Below, in pieces: positions 8,285 to 19,787 of a stretch of 30,447 bases of DNA (position 1 is the first letter of the stretch; each line of letters opens with the position of its first letter). Under the pieces are notes generated by a model. It saw only the letters and a list, made by a program, of their open reading frames with translations. It had not been told where the DNA came from and ran no database searches. Both the position numbers and the translations under genes were made by a program. Origin of the DNA: Amoebophrya sp. AT5.2 (taxonomy: Eukaryota > Sar > Dinophyceae > Syndiniales > Amoebophryaceae); the NCBI GenBank assembly GCA_005223375.1, contig RXOD01004051.1:1-30447 (forward strand). The letters run 5' to 3'.

Positions 8285-10823
8285 TGACCGATAGAAACTG
8301 CACTTGATTGGAAGACCGAAAATCCGCAGAAGACTTTCATTTGGAGACCGAAAAACAGCTTCGCCCATTACGATGTCATTCGATTTTTATATCCCGGAAC
8401 TACGGCAGCCATCGAAGGCCGAAAGACATTTTATGCATGCCATGATGGCCATGCTTGCGACGAGGATGACGCAAAAAACAAAACGAACGCAGGGGTTCCG
8501 AGTTGGGCGTCTGCCCGGAGAAGCAGAGAGAGGATGAGTTGATAGCAGTCGTGATGTCATTTTTGGAACGCGAGAGCGTGGAGAGATCGTGATTTTATTT
8601 TCGCGACGATGGATCACGGAGAGATCGTGCCAACCGCGAGAGCACTGCCATCGGGCTTGCGTTTTTAGATTCTAGCAGGTTCACTGTCGATTGAGTTAGA
8701 GAGAGAGGGCGAGCCGCGCGCTCGTTCGATCGCCGAAAAAGAGTGAATTTATGAGAGCCAACTAATCTAAAGCCGCACTGGCGCTGGGCTGCCGCTCTTG
8801 CAGATTGGGCTAGTCACTTGGTGTCTTCCTTGCTTCGTTCGCGAACAGCCGAAACGCGCTTGCCATCCACGACACTGACAACCGCACTTCTCGCCAGCGG
8901 GTCTCTCGCCTTTGCGTGTGCATGCTGTGGGTTAATTCTTCCGCAGGCTCAGGCCAATAGTATTCCTCGGTCGACCACTAACTCAATCAGTCTTCGTCTC
9001 CTGCTTCTTCGTTCTTGTCTATTCGTTTGGTTCTTTTGATCCTTCGATCTGTACGTATGCAAGTTTCCGCCGCAGATGAGTTTGGCAGCGGCAGCGCTTC
9101 AGCCATAACCATACGCTTTTCAGCAATTCATTCATACGCACCCTCACGCTCAAAGTGGTCACGGTCCATCGATTTACGTACTGCCTAATAGTAGGTAAGC
9201 ATGCGGATCGAGTCATTTGCTCCAGTGCTCTTGTTGTCGATCATTCAGGTAGGGCATTTGGCTTGGTGCCGGGTCAGTGTCCGCCATTGATTTCTATATC
9301 TTTGTTGAAACTGAGTGAGGCGGCAAAGAAATCTCAACGCAGCTCGATTCATTCTTTCAGTCATTGACTCTATTGAAAGCAAGGATGTTGAATTATCCAC
9401 ATTCATAACGTCACTACTTTACTTCGCCTCCGGAAACAAGCTTCGCAGTAATTTTCTGAGTCGTGCTGTATTATCTAGCTAGCGAGTATGTAAGCGTAAG
9501 TACTACGTAAAGTCCACGCCCCACCTGTGCACGCCTTGACCTTTCATTGTTCATCATCATCTCACGAAGCGGACCGAAAACGTCTTCAGCTAGCATTCCC
9601 ACACTCTGTGCCTTCCCGTCGCTGTCTCATTATTTAGACGCGCAACTACATTAATTCGAAATGCGCGGGACGAGCTGCTCAGCAGCAGCTCCAAAAAAAC
9701 CACACGCCAACGAGGACGCAAGACGGAGCTTCTTCCTAACTATTTTTTCAAGACCAAAGAAACGACCCACGCACGGAGAATTTTTTGAAGGACAAACGAC
9801 ACACGCGCGACCACGTCAGACACTCGCGGCCAAATCGGAGACGAAATGCAGCAAGGTATGGGCTTCCATTGCCTAGGAACTCGGCGCTCGACGCGCCTAC
9901 TTGCCTGCTGCGCGTTTCTCAAATGATACCAGGAGGAACAGGCTCGCACTTGTTTTCACGTGCTGACTGTTGGGCTCGTTCTCGGCGGTCGTGCAATTTC
10001 ATACATACACTGTTCACCGTATTTTCGTTTTCTACGTACGGAAGCGGGTGGATATCTCAAGTAGTTTGTAAGTACACCGACAACTGAGGGAAGCGACGCA
10101 GCTAGTTCTTGTATTTAGCTATTTATTAATAATAACGAACAGCGGCTCGGTTTTGTCTTCGAACTGAAGCAGCATAGCGGTGGAGCTTGATTTCGATTGG
10201 AGTAGAGTCCGCACCTACAGGTAAGTCCCAGCTCCCGGCACGGTTCGTATTCGCTTTTCGCTTTATATTTGTACGCTGCCTTCCTACAAATCAATATCAT
10301 AACTATATTCTTTGTTTCATTCAAAGCAAGTATAACTAATATATAGATTTAGATTTGAATAGCTGTAAATTATTTCTAACTATAAAATAATGACTATTTT
10401 CGCTATCCCTCTCGTACTCGTTGCTTGCAGATTTTCATTTATAGAAGAACCAACGCAGCTGCTGAGAACAGTGCTGGTTCCGAAGTCAAGGCTTTTGCGC
10501 GGTGCTGTCGTTTTACACGTTAGAAACAAACTAGGCAAACGATCACTACGCACAGCAACAGAGGTGGCGTCCGCTTCGTGTGATATGCGTACGTACGTAG
10601 GTGCCCACCAATGAAAGGCGAATCAGCACAGGTGTGGCGCTTGCTCTTTCGGTCCATCACTATTTACGTGCTTCCTTGTTACTTACACAGCAAGAAGCCT
10701 TGCAGTGCAATCCTCTATCCCCGCCTCAAATTGCTGCATCGATCCACCCGCAGCGTTCGTTCGTCGAGTCATGACATCGACGGCGATTCGTACCGATCGC
10801 GCCGCGCTTTCGCCCATTACGGC
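8285..10823. other. About 2.5 kb without a recognisable gene
   Basis: Neither strand carries a long frame here, and I see no convincing exon. The missing 5' exons and promoter of the TBC/PH gene should lie in the right part of this stretch or be lost. GACCGAAAA-like strings recur at 8320-8360 (GACCGAAAATCC, GACCGAAAAACAG). The part from 10000 to 10400 is A/T-rich, with TTATTAATAATAA near 10125. No tRNA or snRNA was recognised. Confidence 0.5.
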
Positions 10824-13800
10824 TTATCGCTTCCCCCTGCCAGTGCCAGGCGCCTTGCTCTTCGCCTTTGATGAGGTGGATGTAGCTACAGATTTCGCCT
10901 TCTTCATAGCTGGGGCGCCAGACTCCTCCTGTTGCTGGACCTCGGCCTCGGGCCCGCCTCCGACCGCGCTGTTAAAATTTTTGCGACGAGAATCAATGCA
11001 TAAAGATAAACGCAGCGCTTCTAGATCGATGCAGCTACCGAAGAGCGTCAGCAATCCATCCCAAGCAAGCAATCGGCCAATGAATCGAAGGAATGTCTCA
11101 AGTGAGTGTGAGTGAGTGAGAGGCAAGTACCCGCGGCGGCGACGCAGTGGCATCGAAGAATCGGAAGTCGAAGTTGCGGATGACGAAGAGACGGCTCCGG
11201 AATTCGATGAGCTCGAATTCGAGGCACCAGACGCCGTCGAATTCGGATGCACAGCAGGAGTGCCTTCCACCACACAATGGCCGCCAGCCTCCGAGGTCGG
11301 GCAAGCAGCCGCGCCCAGCGATGCGGCAGGTGTTCCGACGATCTGCGCGGCCGTAGCGAACGGCTGCTGCGAGGAGCTCGCACCGAGGTTGGGTTGTTCC
11401 TGGTCCAAAGCCTCTCCTTCCTGGATCGGCGGCAGCACGCTGGATTGGCGGGGCCTGCATCCGGTAGAAAACGACAGCGCGCTGATGTGTCCCCTGTGAA
11501 GGGCGTCAGGAGATGGCCCTCCTGGCAGCGGTGGTTCGTTCGGCAGCCCACCGTTTTTCCGGGCGACGACCTGACAGAGGGCCGCTCCTAGGGGCCCCAT
11601 GCGACCGCATGCAGCTCCAGACGGGGCGTTGATGAGGTGAGATTGCGCTTCTCCGCCGAAACGGTGCGACAGCGAAAGGCTGGCTCCTTTCCCAGATACA
11701 TCGCGGAGGGTTAGTAGGCTACTGTTCTGCTGCTGCTGAGAGTGTTGCCCCGACGTTTCTCCGGCAACAATCACGCTCGCGCCCGAGGCGAGCTCTTGTT
11801 TGACGCCAGCAGCTTCGCCGCCGCGATTCACGAGACAGCCTTCGAGGCCGTTTTTCCGTTGCAGCTCCAGCTCTTCCGCTTCCGAGAGGTTCGGAACCGG
11901 CGGACGCTGGTTCTGCTCAACGTAGTACATAGCAATCTCCTTTTGCTTCTTTTCCTCTTCCTTTTCGGCTTGAAGCTCTTCGATCTTGCGCTTGAGTTCG
12001 GACATTGTCTCCTCGTTCTTCTTCTCCGTTTTCTCCATGTTCGGCTTCGCCAAGCCGAGGACCTCTTGTGCTTTGGGACTCAGATTGTCCGCGGAGTCGG
12101 CGTGGTGCGCAGGTTCATCCTTTACGTGAACTTGCTTCGCCGGTGACCCGGGTGCGTTTGCGCGCGAGAAACCTGGGCAGCGTTTGCAGTAGCTCGGTTT
12201 GATATCGATTTTTTTCGACGACCGCGAGGCATCTCGCCCTCGCGCTGGGATAGGTACGCACAGGCAAAGTAGTCAGTCACACAGACACTGACACAAACAA
12301 ACAGAACGAACTGAAGAAGTCAGAGTCTAAGTCTACCAATAGTGTAAGTCTAAACCTAAGTCTGAACCTAAAGAAGATGTATGTAGAACAATATCAGGAG
12401 ACAAAAGCACCCGGCGGCTTTTTCTGCTGCTGCTGCTGCGTCGGCTCCTCGCTCCGAACCTCGTACTGGTGAGCCACTCCTTGAAACCCGGGCTTCTGCT
12501 GGAGGTGGATCAGCTCCGGAATTTCATTGCCGTTCTCGTCAACCGGTTTCCCGGTGATGGGGTCGAACAAGCCGGCCCAATTATCCATCGGGTCCTCGTC
12601 CAGCCCACCCAACTCGCCGCACCCAACGTTCAGGGAGGACACGTACTCCGGCCTTCCCGACCCCCCCAAAAGTCCACCCTGCCCGTCATCGTCCACGTCC
12701 ATGCGCAAGGAATCCTGGAACGGCTTCCCCAAGACGTTCTGGCTGGAAGCGGCAAACACTTGACCTTGCTTCGCGCCAACGCCACTCCCGTACGCAGCAT
12801 TGGGATTGCTGGAGGAAATAAGCGAGTTTTGAGCGGCAGAAGCGGGAACAGCGGTGGAGCCCTGATAGAATCCTCGAAAGCGTCTCTGCATCTGTGCGGC
12901 ACCGCTCTGCGGGCCGTGCTCGGCCCCTGCTGTTGCAGCTTTGGGGATCGGCGCAGATGCTACATGTACGCTCGCGGCTACCGTCGCTGCCGGTGGAGGA
13001 GGAGGCGGGCCTGGAGTTGTGCCAGTTTTGTGGGCTCAGAAGCTGGCGTGCGAGTTGTTGGAACTTTAACTGCTGCCGGAGCCGACCAATCGGCCGCGGC
13101 CTACAAGCTAAGTGTTTGACTAAGTAACAGTCGAAGTATAAACGAACTATACCGTCCGCAGCCGGCATTCCAGTCTTTGCAGCAAACTCGCTCGTTCCAG
13201 GTTGCATGGGGGCAAACATGTAGTTGGTGCTGGAGGGATGTCCCAAATTACCTGGAGATTCAGTTTTGTGCATGCATTGCAAGACCGATACTACCTTGCC
13301 TCTGCGCAGCTCATGGGTGTTCCGTCTCGCACTGGGAGCCTGCGATCTGACAGATTCCCCGGAGCCAGCACTGACTGCATCGAGACGAATACTCAGCGAT
13401 CTATCTGACTGTGCGCAGCCAATCCATCGCACGGAAGTACCTCCTAATCCGTATCCCGGGTGGAAGAGGCCGGCGGCCGAGTGGTTCTGCGAGGACGTGG
13501 TCTGCTGGTTCAGCGGCACGCCAGCTTGCTGCGAGAAGTGACCGCCTGTCGCACCCGGAGTCATCCCGCCCATTCCGTGCTGGTTGGTTCCCACACCCGA
13601 GGCGGCGGCGAAGTGATGTTGATTCTGCGCAGAAGTGGTGGGGCCGAAAGCACTGGTGGGGCCGGCGGCTGGCGGCGGCGGCTGGTACGCAGCGCCTCCA
13701 GTAGCAGTGAAAGAAGAGCCTGCAGCTCCCGAAGGTTGGGTAAAGGCGGTTGTTCCGTGAAAGGCGGTTGTTCCGCCCGGAGCTGCGCCGACGCCTGCGT

Positions 13801-14494
13801 GCGGACCTGCTGTTGTACCCGGAGCCGTGGCAAAGCCTCCGCTTGAACCTCCCAGGCCGGTCGAGCCTCCTCCTAAGCCACCGGGCATCGGAGCTGCTCC
13901 TGCGTCACCGGGCATCGGACCTCCGCCGTCGCCTCCACCTGGACCTGCTGCACCGCCCGCGCCTGCTGCTCCGCCGCCAGCAGCTGGCTGCGCCCCTGCC
14001 TTGGCCTTTGCTGCACCCGGAAAAAAAAATCCGACTCCCTGTTTGGGAGCTGGGCCTGCTGCTCCCACCTGTGCTGCCTCTGCTGCCGGAGGCGGAGGCG
14101 GAGCGGACACTCCCCCCGGTGCCTTCGCAGCGGCTCCTGCTTTCAAGTTGAACGTCAGGTTGGGTTTGTTCGCTCCGGCTCCCCCGAAGACGCTCCGCGC
14201 TCGACCACCTTGCTGCAAAATGCTTGCGGCCTTGCCCTCTGCTATATCTTGTTCCTGCCTCTCCTGCATCTTTTCCAGCAATGCCTCCTCCTTTGCTACT
14301 TTCTCGTCCTTCGCCTTCGCGTTCGCGAGAGCAAACAAGGTGGAGCTTTCGTGCGAGGAGTACCGGCGCCAGATTTGGAACTTCTTCCCGACTTTGTTGT
14401 GCGTGAGGTAATGGGTCGCCGCCTGGTAGGTCACTTGTGGGTTCTTCATCCACTGTAGCGCAGGTTCGTAGTCGTTCTTACAGAGCCGGTTCAT
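10824..14494 (-). CDS. Five-exon Gly/Ala/Pro-rich, coiled-coil and Ser/Gln-rich protein of unknown function (~1,003 aa)
   Basis: Model: exons 14494-13441, 13251-13153, 13010-12411, 12244-11131 and 10968-10824, all GT-AG, with phases that agree and a total divisible by three. The first ~60 residues (starting MNRLCKNDYEPALQWM) look folded. Residues ~65-100 are helical and charged. Then comes a long Gly/Ala/Pro/Gln region with a few FG-like dipeptides, followed by a segment with DEDPMDNWAGLFDP. After intron 3, residues ~650-690 form a coiled coil (MEKTEKKNEE, ELKRKIEELQAEKEEEKKQ). The rest is Ser/Gln-rich, and the C-terminus is Lys/Ser-rich and basic. Unspliced, exon 3 would end at a TGA (12394). 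The downstream part lacks an in-frame ATG before 12038, so I join them through donor GG|GTGCTTTT and acceptor CCCAG|CGCG. Two separate genes remain possible. A scaffold, nucleoporin-like or RNP role is conceivable but not shown. Confidence 0.6.
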
Positions 14495-14673
14495 GATGCA
14501 AGTGGTCGTCGCGCCCTTTATTTTGGTTGTTAGAATCAACGGACTGCTTCTGAGTTTGTGACGACCAATCCAAATGCATCAGATACAGATTGCTTGTTAG
14601 CTTCGGAAAAATTGAAGTGCGCACTCTCATCGAGCCTTCGAAAGTTTTCCATCTTGCGACTAGTTCGCTGCTG

Positions 14674-17660
14674 TTACTTAAGTACCCCCTGAGATTTCAC
14701 TGCCTGAGCGGTCGAAAGCATGTCCTTGTTCTTGATCAAGGCCCACTCTCCGCCTTCCGCGGTGACCACCTGGTCCCACATGTCGAGGGCGTTGGTGATC
14801 TCTGCCGGGATCATCATGGGCGGCTTGAGGTCCTTCACGTATGCGGCCCGGCCGATGATGGCCACTGATCGCATCAGTTTGCAGACAACATTGAATCCCC
14901 GGGCGTCGGTCTTGTTGTAGCCCTTCTCGGGCGCGGCGAGTCGGTCGAACGCCTCCAAACCCTCCGAGACGTTGTACAGGCGCACCAATATTTTTGGGAC
15001 GTCCCTGAAGAATAGTGTGTATTAGTTTGCCGCCGTTGGTTCCGTTCATATTCATTGACTGGCTGCATTCTAGGGAAATGCATACTGGTGTTGGCGAAAG
15101 ATAGAGTATTCAAAGGACGAGGCCACATCATAGGCGCCGGAGCCTTCCATTTATATAAATTCTTCTACCCCTCTCGCTCGACGTCCGGGAGGCGCTGCTC
15201 AGTGGCTCTGTCCTGGTTCAAGCCGAGCTGCTTCAGGTCCTCGCACAACTGATCGCACATGTCCTCCCAATCCGTTTCCACTTGGTCTTTGATGGCCTCC
15301 GAGAGCTTCGTTTGCTTCAGGTGGTGTTCGGCATGATACAACTGGTAGCCGTAACAAAAGGCCCAGCACATGGTCGCAATCCCATTCGCGACGGCGTGTT
15401 GCTGGTGAAAAAAATTCGGAAAAAGTTGGAAGAAGAAGTTGCCAGCATTCGGTTTCCTCACTGCAAGCAAGGCCTACAAAAATGGCAGACGGAGTCAAAG
15501 CTCGAACTGGTTCGAGCCGTGTACAGCTGATCATCGAACCACGATCAGCATGCAAGCATTGCTTTAAGCAAAAATTACGGGTCGGAGCGTTGCCCGCATG
15601 TCCTTGATCTGGTCATCGATGTTGGTGCTGTTGAAGAAGCACTCCCCCGCAGCCGGAATCTGGAAAGGCTCCCACATCACTTGGATCAGGAACTGTTCGC
15701 CGTTGTCGCGGAACCACTGGAATAACGCCACGACGATATCCCGCATGTCGATGGTCAGCCAGTCCACCTCGCTGCTGAAGTCCTGCCAGTACTTTGTGAG
15801 CATCTTGGTGGTGCGCGCGAGCCTGTCCTCTTCCTCCGCTTTCTTCAAGATCTGTCAAGCGTGAAAAGAAGAAGCCGCTCGATAGATAGACCCGGACTCG
15901 CAATAAAGCAAGTGCGTAGCGCTAAAACGCTAACAAGGAGTCTGCCAATCTTTCTATGTCTACCTAACTGCGAGGGAGTGAGTGAGTGAGTGAGAGAAAA
16001 AACGAAAAACAAACACAGCCAAGAAGCTGCGGCCAACTTTCTACCGGCTTCATGATCATGAACATGTCGTAGGCGTCCGACGCGCCACGTACTCCGGGTT
16101 TGGGGGCGTTTTCTCGTATGAAGGCGGGGCCAAAAAATTCCTTCGTCATCTCCTGTGCGGACAGTCCCTTTTTTGCACCGTTTTCCGCGAGCTCCGTCAG
16201 GCACTCCGAGTACTTGTAGATGTGCTGGCTGTGGTCGCACCTGAGTCGAAGGCCTAGAGTTCAGCGCGACAGTCACACACTTGACAGCTTATCTCTACCG
16301 ACGAAGAAATCTAAATCAGTGAATCAATGAAGAAGTTTCTAGCTACGCACCGACGAAAAAATTTCTATGCGAAGAAAGCAATCTAAATCAATGAGTCAAT
16401 GACTAACAAAGAAACAGAAACTATCTATGTATCTAAGTATAAAATAAGTCCGCACCATCTCGCGATCCCAGGCCAGGTCATACCCGAGAACTGTCGCAAG
16501 ATGATGATCATTGCGAACACACCGGCCACGTCCATCATGGCCTGCATCTGCACGCGGAGCGTCTCGTCCTCGATCACCGTGATCACGACGTCCTGGCCCG
16601 GGAGTGGCTCGTCCTGGCCCTCGGGCAAGCTCTCCTTTACGATCGTGGCTAGCTCTTCTTCCACCAATTCGAGTAATTCTGCCAGGCCGGTGAGCACGTC
16701 GGCGTTGATCCCGTGGCGCTTGCGGGCGACGATTCGGCCCAGCACCTTGCGTCCCCTCTCCTGAAAAAAGAGAGAACGCGAAGTCGTAACTGCATCAGAG
16801 ACGAAGCTCCGACGTGCCATGAAGTCAAGCAGGCGTAGTTTGTTTTAGATTTTCAGCTCCGACCGACGTGCCAGAAAAAAAACATATCATACCAACAGCG
16901 TCGCCAGCAGATCCTTGTCCAAGTTCGCGCAATTCTCGATGAGGGACTGCAGGAACTGTTTCCCCTGCTTGTTTCCGCATATCGTGGCCAAGGTCTCTGA
17001 TAGTGTGAGTGGCGGGATTCGGAAATTATTGACGCGCGTGAGTTTCTCTATCTGTGATTCATGTGGATTCGGTGCGTCTGATTTCAGTCTTGTTCCGCTT
17101 CAGTCGAAGAAAGAATCAATGAGAAAGAGAGAGCTCGAAGTACCGTCCGTGTATACGCGCATTGGGTAGAGCTCCAGGGCCTCCTCGTGCTCGCACCCAT
17201 CCCACATTGCGCGGATTGTGTTGGGGCCGCCCCCGCACTTGAGGATCAACCTCCCGAGAACGTCCTTCAGCCTTTCGTACTCCGAACCCGCAGGCGGGCT
17301 CGGCTCGAGGCCGATGCCTAACCATACTGAAGTGAAGAGTGGCGAGGAGTGATTGAAACATCACGCGGAACTGAAGTAGAAAGTGGCTGCTGACGTTCAG
17401 TGGAGAATCGATCAAGCCCGAGTGAGTCTGGGACGTCGTTGTCCGTAAGCTGCGGCGTCAATTATTAAATAACTGCTTGATCGAAGTCCGATCTTCCGTA
17501 GGTACTATACTAGGACCTGGCGCCACATACATCGTTGCATTTTTTTAAAGTGCCTGCTCTGAAAGCGTTGGGCGTGCCCTGTTTCTTGGCTGACTGGCCA
17601 GGCGTCAGGAATTTGCTATGGTTATTCACCATGTTGACGAACAATTGGAATTTCAGAACG
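14674..17660 (-). CDS. Multi-exon, probably all-helical orphan protein (at least 586 residues, 5' end unresolved)
   Basis: Eight exons fit GT-AG rules with consistent phases: 17660-17527, 17326-17144, 16996-16893, 16760-16456, 16240-16045, 15851-15579, 15401-15169 and 15004-14674, ending in TAA. Joined junctions read naturally, for example IARW|CDHSQHIYKYSE and MIMKP|ILKKAEEED. The product is rich in long amphipathic helices (DVLTGLAELLELVEEELATI; WEDMCDQLCEDLKQLGLNQD) and in Trp, Met and Cys, without low-complexity tracts, so it is probably a globular helical-repeat protein. I recognise no family; a resemblance to armadillo/RIH-type repeats is a guess. The first exon shown (VNMVNNHSKFLTPGQ) starts after a CCCGCAG acceptor, so upstream exons exist, but I could not join them. 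A GC donor at 17553 is an alternative end for the first exon. The intron at 15852-16044 contains a GAGT tandem repeat near 15976-15996. Confidence 0.65.
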
Positions 17661-18452
17661 CTGCGGGTTATTTCCGGTCGTGCGTAGGGCTCGGCGTACT
17701 ACTGGGCGCGCCGGATAGAAGTTGTCGCGCAGCCGCTTGTCGAAAAGGAGGTCGGCGCGCGGTGAAGAAAAGACCGCGTCTTCTTGCAATCGGAGTCGCG
17801 TTGGCCAGCAAGGCGCGCGACGGTTTCGTCGGAGTCGTTATTAACCCATAACTTTGATCGGTTTTGGTACAATGGAATGGTTGAGTCTATCAATGATGAA
17901 AGAAGAAACTGAAAGTAAGAACGAACTGTAAGTAGGTACGCGTAAACAACTACATACACACACAACTTCCCAAAGAAGCAATAAGATAGGAGACCGAGCC
18001 TACACTGGGTCGCGTTTGTTTTTGAAAAATTTCAGCTCCGACATTGTTTGGTAAACCAGTGATGCCGAGCGTGCTTCAGCGCTGGGGACGCCATCTATGT
18101 GTCACGGTTTCATTTGCGGGCTACGAACCACGCGTACGTTGCCTATATGTATATACTTCGCATCAGGACAGTGCGTGTGCGTCGGGAACGCGAGGAACTT
18201 AGCGACGAGCTGCATGGGGGCGGCTCGGCGTAATATGTTCTGTGCCTGCAGCTGCAGAAGTCAAAGGCTGCACATACTATACTTACATGCCATAACATAC
18301 GCAAGGGCAGCGCTTACTTGCTCCTCCCACGACCTTGGATCCTGCCCGTTTCTCGTCAATTCTTGACTTTAGAGTCGCACGGTAGCTAGGGAAGATCTCT
18401 CGAGTCTCTTAAGTGAAGGCGCCCCATCGGGTGGTCGGAAAAAGCTCTCAGC
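17661..18452. other. Interval with no confident gene
   Basis: The left end should contain the missing 5' exon or exons and promoter of the helical orphan gene. One minus-strand stretch around 17690-17790 reads protein-like (DLLFDKRLRDNFYPARP). It cannot be joined to the 17660 exon by a normal-length intron in phase. Nothing else is recognised up to the repeats at 18453. Confidence 0.4.
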
Positions 18453-18768
18453 TTGGTTGCCTCAGATCTGTTTTTCGAGCTGTTACGCAGGGCCTGAACA
18501 CGATAGCACGGCAGCACTTGAGGGTCAAACAGAAGCGCTTTCGTGCATATACCAATGGGCTACAGGGCGGCAGGGGCGAACCCTCACGCCCTTTTCCGGA
18601 CTTAGTGAACGGTCGCGGGGTCCGCTCGGAATCGCCAACACTTTCAGACGCATCAGTTTGGTTGCCTCAGACCTGTTCTTTGAGCTGTTACGCAGGGCCT
18701 AAACACGATGGCATGGTAGCATTTTAGGGTCAAACAGAAGCGCTTTCGTGCATATACCAATGGGTTAC
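18453..18768 (+). repeat. Direct repeat pair, 111-base unit with a 205-base period
   Basis: The sequence at 18453-18563 recurs at 18658-18768 with scattered substitutions. Both copies run from TTGGTTGCCTCAGA to AAGCGCTTTCGTGCATATAC and a short tail. A TTTTCCGGACTTAGTGAAC block (32 bases, 18592-18623) lies between them and recurs identically at 18869-18900. No coding frame is shared in a way that suggests a gene. Confidence 0.85.
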
Positions 18769-19082
18769 GCGTTTTCCCCCGATAGTACCATGGACGTTCC
18801 GGAAGCGTCCATATCCTCTACGGTTACGCGTTTTCCCCCGATAGTACCATGGACGTTCCGAAGCCGTGTTTTCCGGACTTAGTGAACGGTCGCGGGGTCC
18901 CAGAATCTCCAACACTTTCAGATGGAGGTCGCCAACACTTTCAGAACACTTTCAGATCTGCCCTCCGGACGGCTCCATTTTGGGCACCACTTTTGAGAGC
19001 TTCCCCGCTTGGTATCCATCGATTTTCCCTTCCAGAAACGCGCCCATCTGAAAGTGTTCGCGGCTGCCGATCTGAAAGTGTT
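18637..19082. repeat. Scattered AACACTTTCAGA motifs in both orientations
   Basis: The 12-base motif AACACTTTCAGA occurs at 18637-18648, 18911-18922 and as an overlapping double at 18934-18956. Its reverse complement TCTGAAAGTGTT occurs at 19047-19058 and 19071-19082. It is the same unit that forms tandem triplets in the elements at 8211-8284 and 29730-29803. Confidence 0.85.
18763..18860 (+). repeat. Two identical 39-base repeats with inverted relatives downstream
   Basis: The 39 bases at 18763-18801 and 18822-18860 are identical (GGTTACGCGTTTTCCCCCGA to ACGTTCCG). Inverted, slightly diverged copies occur at 19297-19335 and 19537-19575; they differ mainly around the central GGTAC. The flanking CATATCCTCTACGGTTACG near 18811-18829 is also inverted beside the downstream copies, so the similarity extends beyond the 39 bases. 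The arrangement could fold into a long hairpin. Confidence 0.85.
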
Positions 19083-19205
19083 GGCGGCTGCCCGAGCCGA
19101 GGCTTGCCGGAGTCCGTCCCCTGGCTCCAGCCAGACCCGCGGACTGGCCCCTCCATTTGGCGTCCTTTCGGAGGCCTCCGCCGCCCCGTATGCTGCATCT
19201 TGCCC

Positions 19206-19612
19206 GACCAAAAGCGACCCCTTCCAGGGGTGTTGGCAGCAGCCATGCCGGTGGATTCTATTCCTGCTCGGGCTCCACAAATCCACCAAGGCTTATCGGA
19301 ACGTCCATGACAGTATCGGGGGAAAACGCGTAACCGCAGAGGATATGACGGCACTGGACCGCCACGCAAAGAAAGGCTCATCATAGCGAAAGCACATTTC
19401 GCGTAGCCCTGTCGTTTCTGGACGGTCGCGCGCTGCGTCTTTCCCTACCAGAAGCGACCCCTTCCAGGGGTGTTGGCAGCAGCCATACCGGTGGATTCTA
19501 TTCCTGCTCGAGCTCCACAAATCCACCAAGGCTTATCGGAACGTCCATGATAGTATCGGGGGAAAACGCGTAACCGCAGAGGATATGACGGCACTGGACC
19601 GCCACGCAAAGA
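19206..19612 (+). repeat. Direct repeat pair, ~167-base unit with a 240-base period
   Basis: 19206-19372 and 19446-19612 align without gaps at an offset of 240 bases and differ at only a handful of positions (for example CCATGCCGG/CCATACCGG and CATGACAG/CATGATAG). Each contains the inverted 39-base relative of the repeats at 18763 and 18822. High identity implies a recent duplication. Confidence 0.9.
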
Positions 19613-19787
19613 TACGTCATAACATGGGGACATCCATAACAAACAAAGGCTCTAGAGTCGTCATTCTTTCATTCATTCATACATTAGCGACCAAGGTTGT
19701 TCTAGACGATCTATAACTATACGCATCAGCGTTCAGTCTCTCTATCAGTGTTGCACTGTAGGTGCTACCCGCTCTCGCTCTGCCTAC

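Noticed and set aside
14494..14674. Joining the helical orphan gene to the low-complexity gene as one transcript
   Set aside because: The donor GGG|GTACTT and the acceptor CTCAG|AAGCAG are not in matching phase; splicing would give an early stop. Two genes with a 180-base gap are simpler.
17527..17554. Non-canonical GC 5' splice sites (17553 and 28301)
   Set aside because: Both give sensible junctions, but a GT donor in the same phase exists a few bases away (17526 and 28274), so GC donors need not be assumed.
18966..18980. CCATTTTGG as another spliced-leader relict
   Set aside because: Only nine bases match and they lie inside the repeat nest, with no gene in the right orientation after them.
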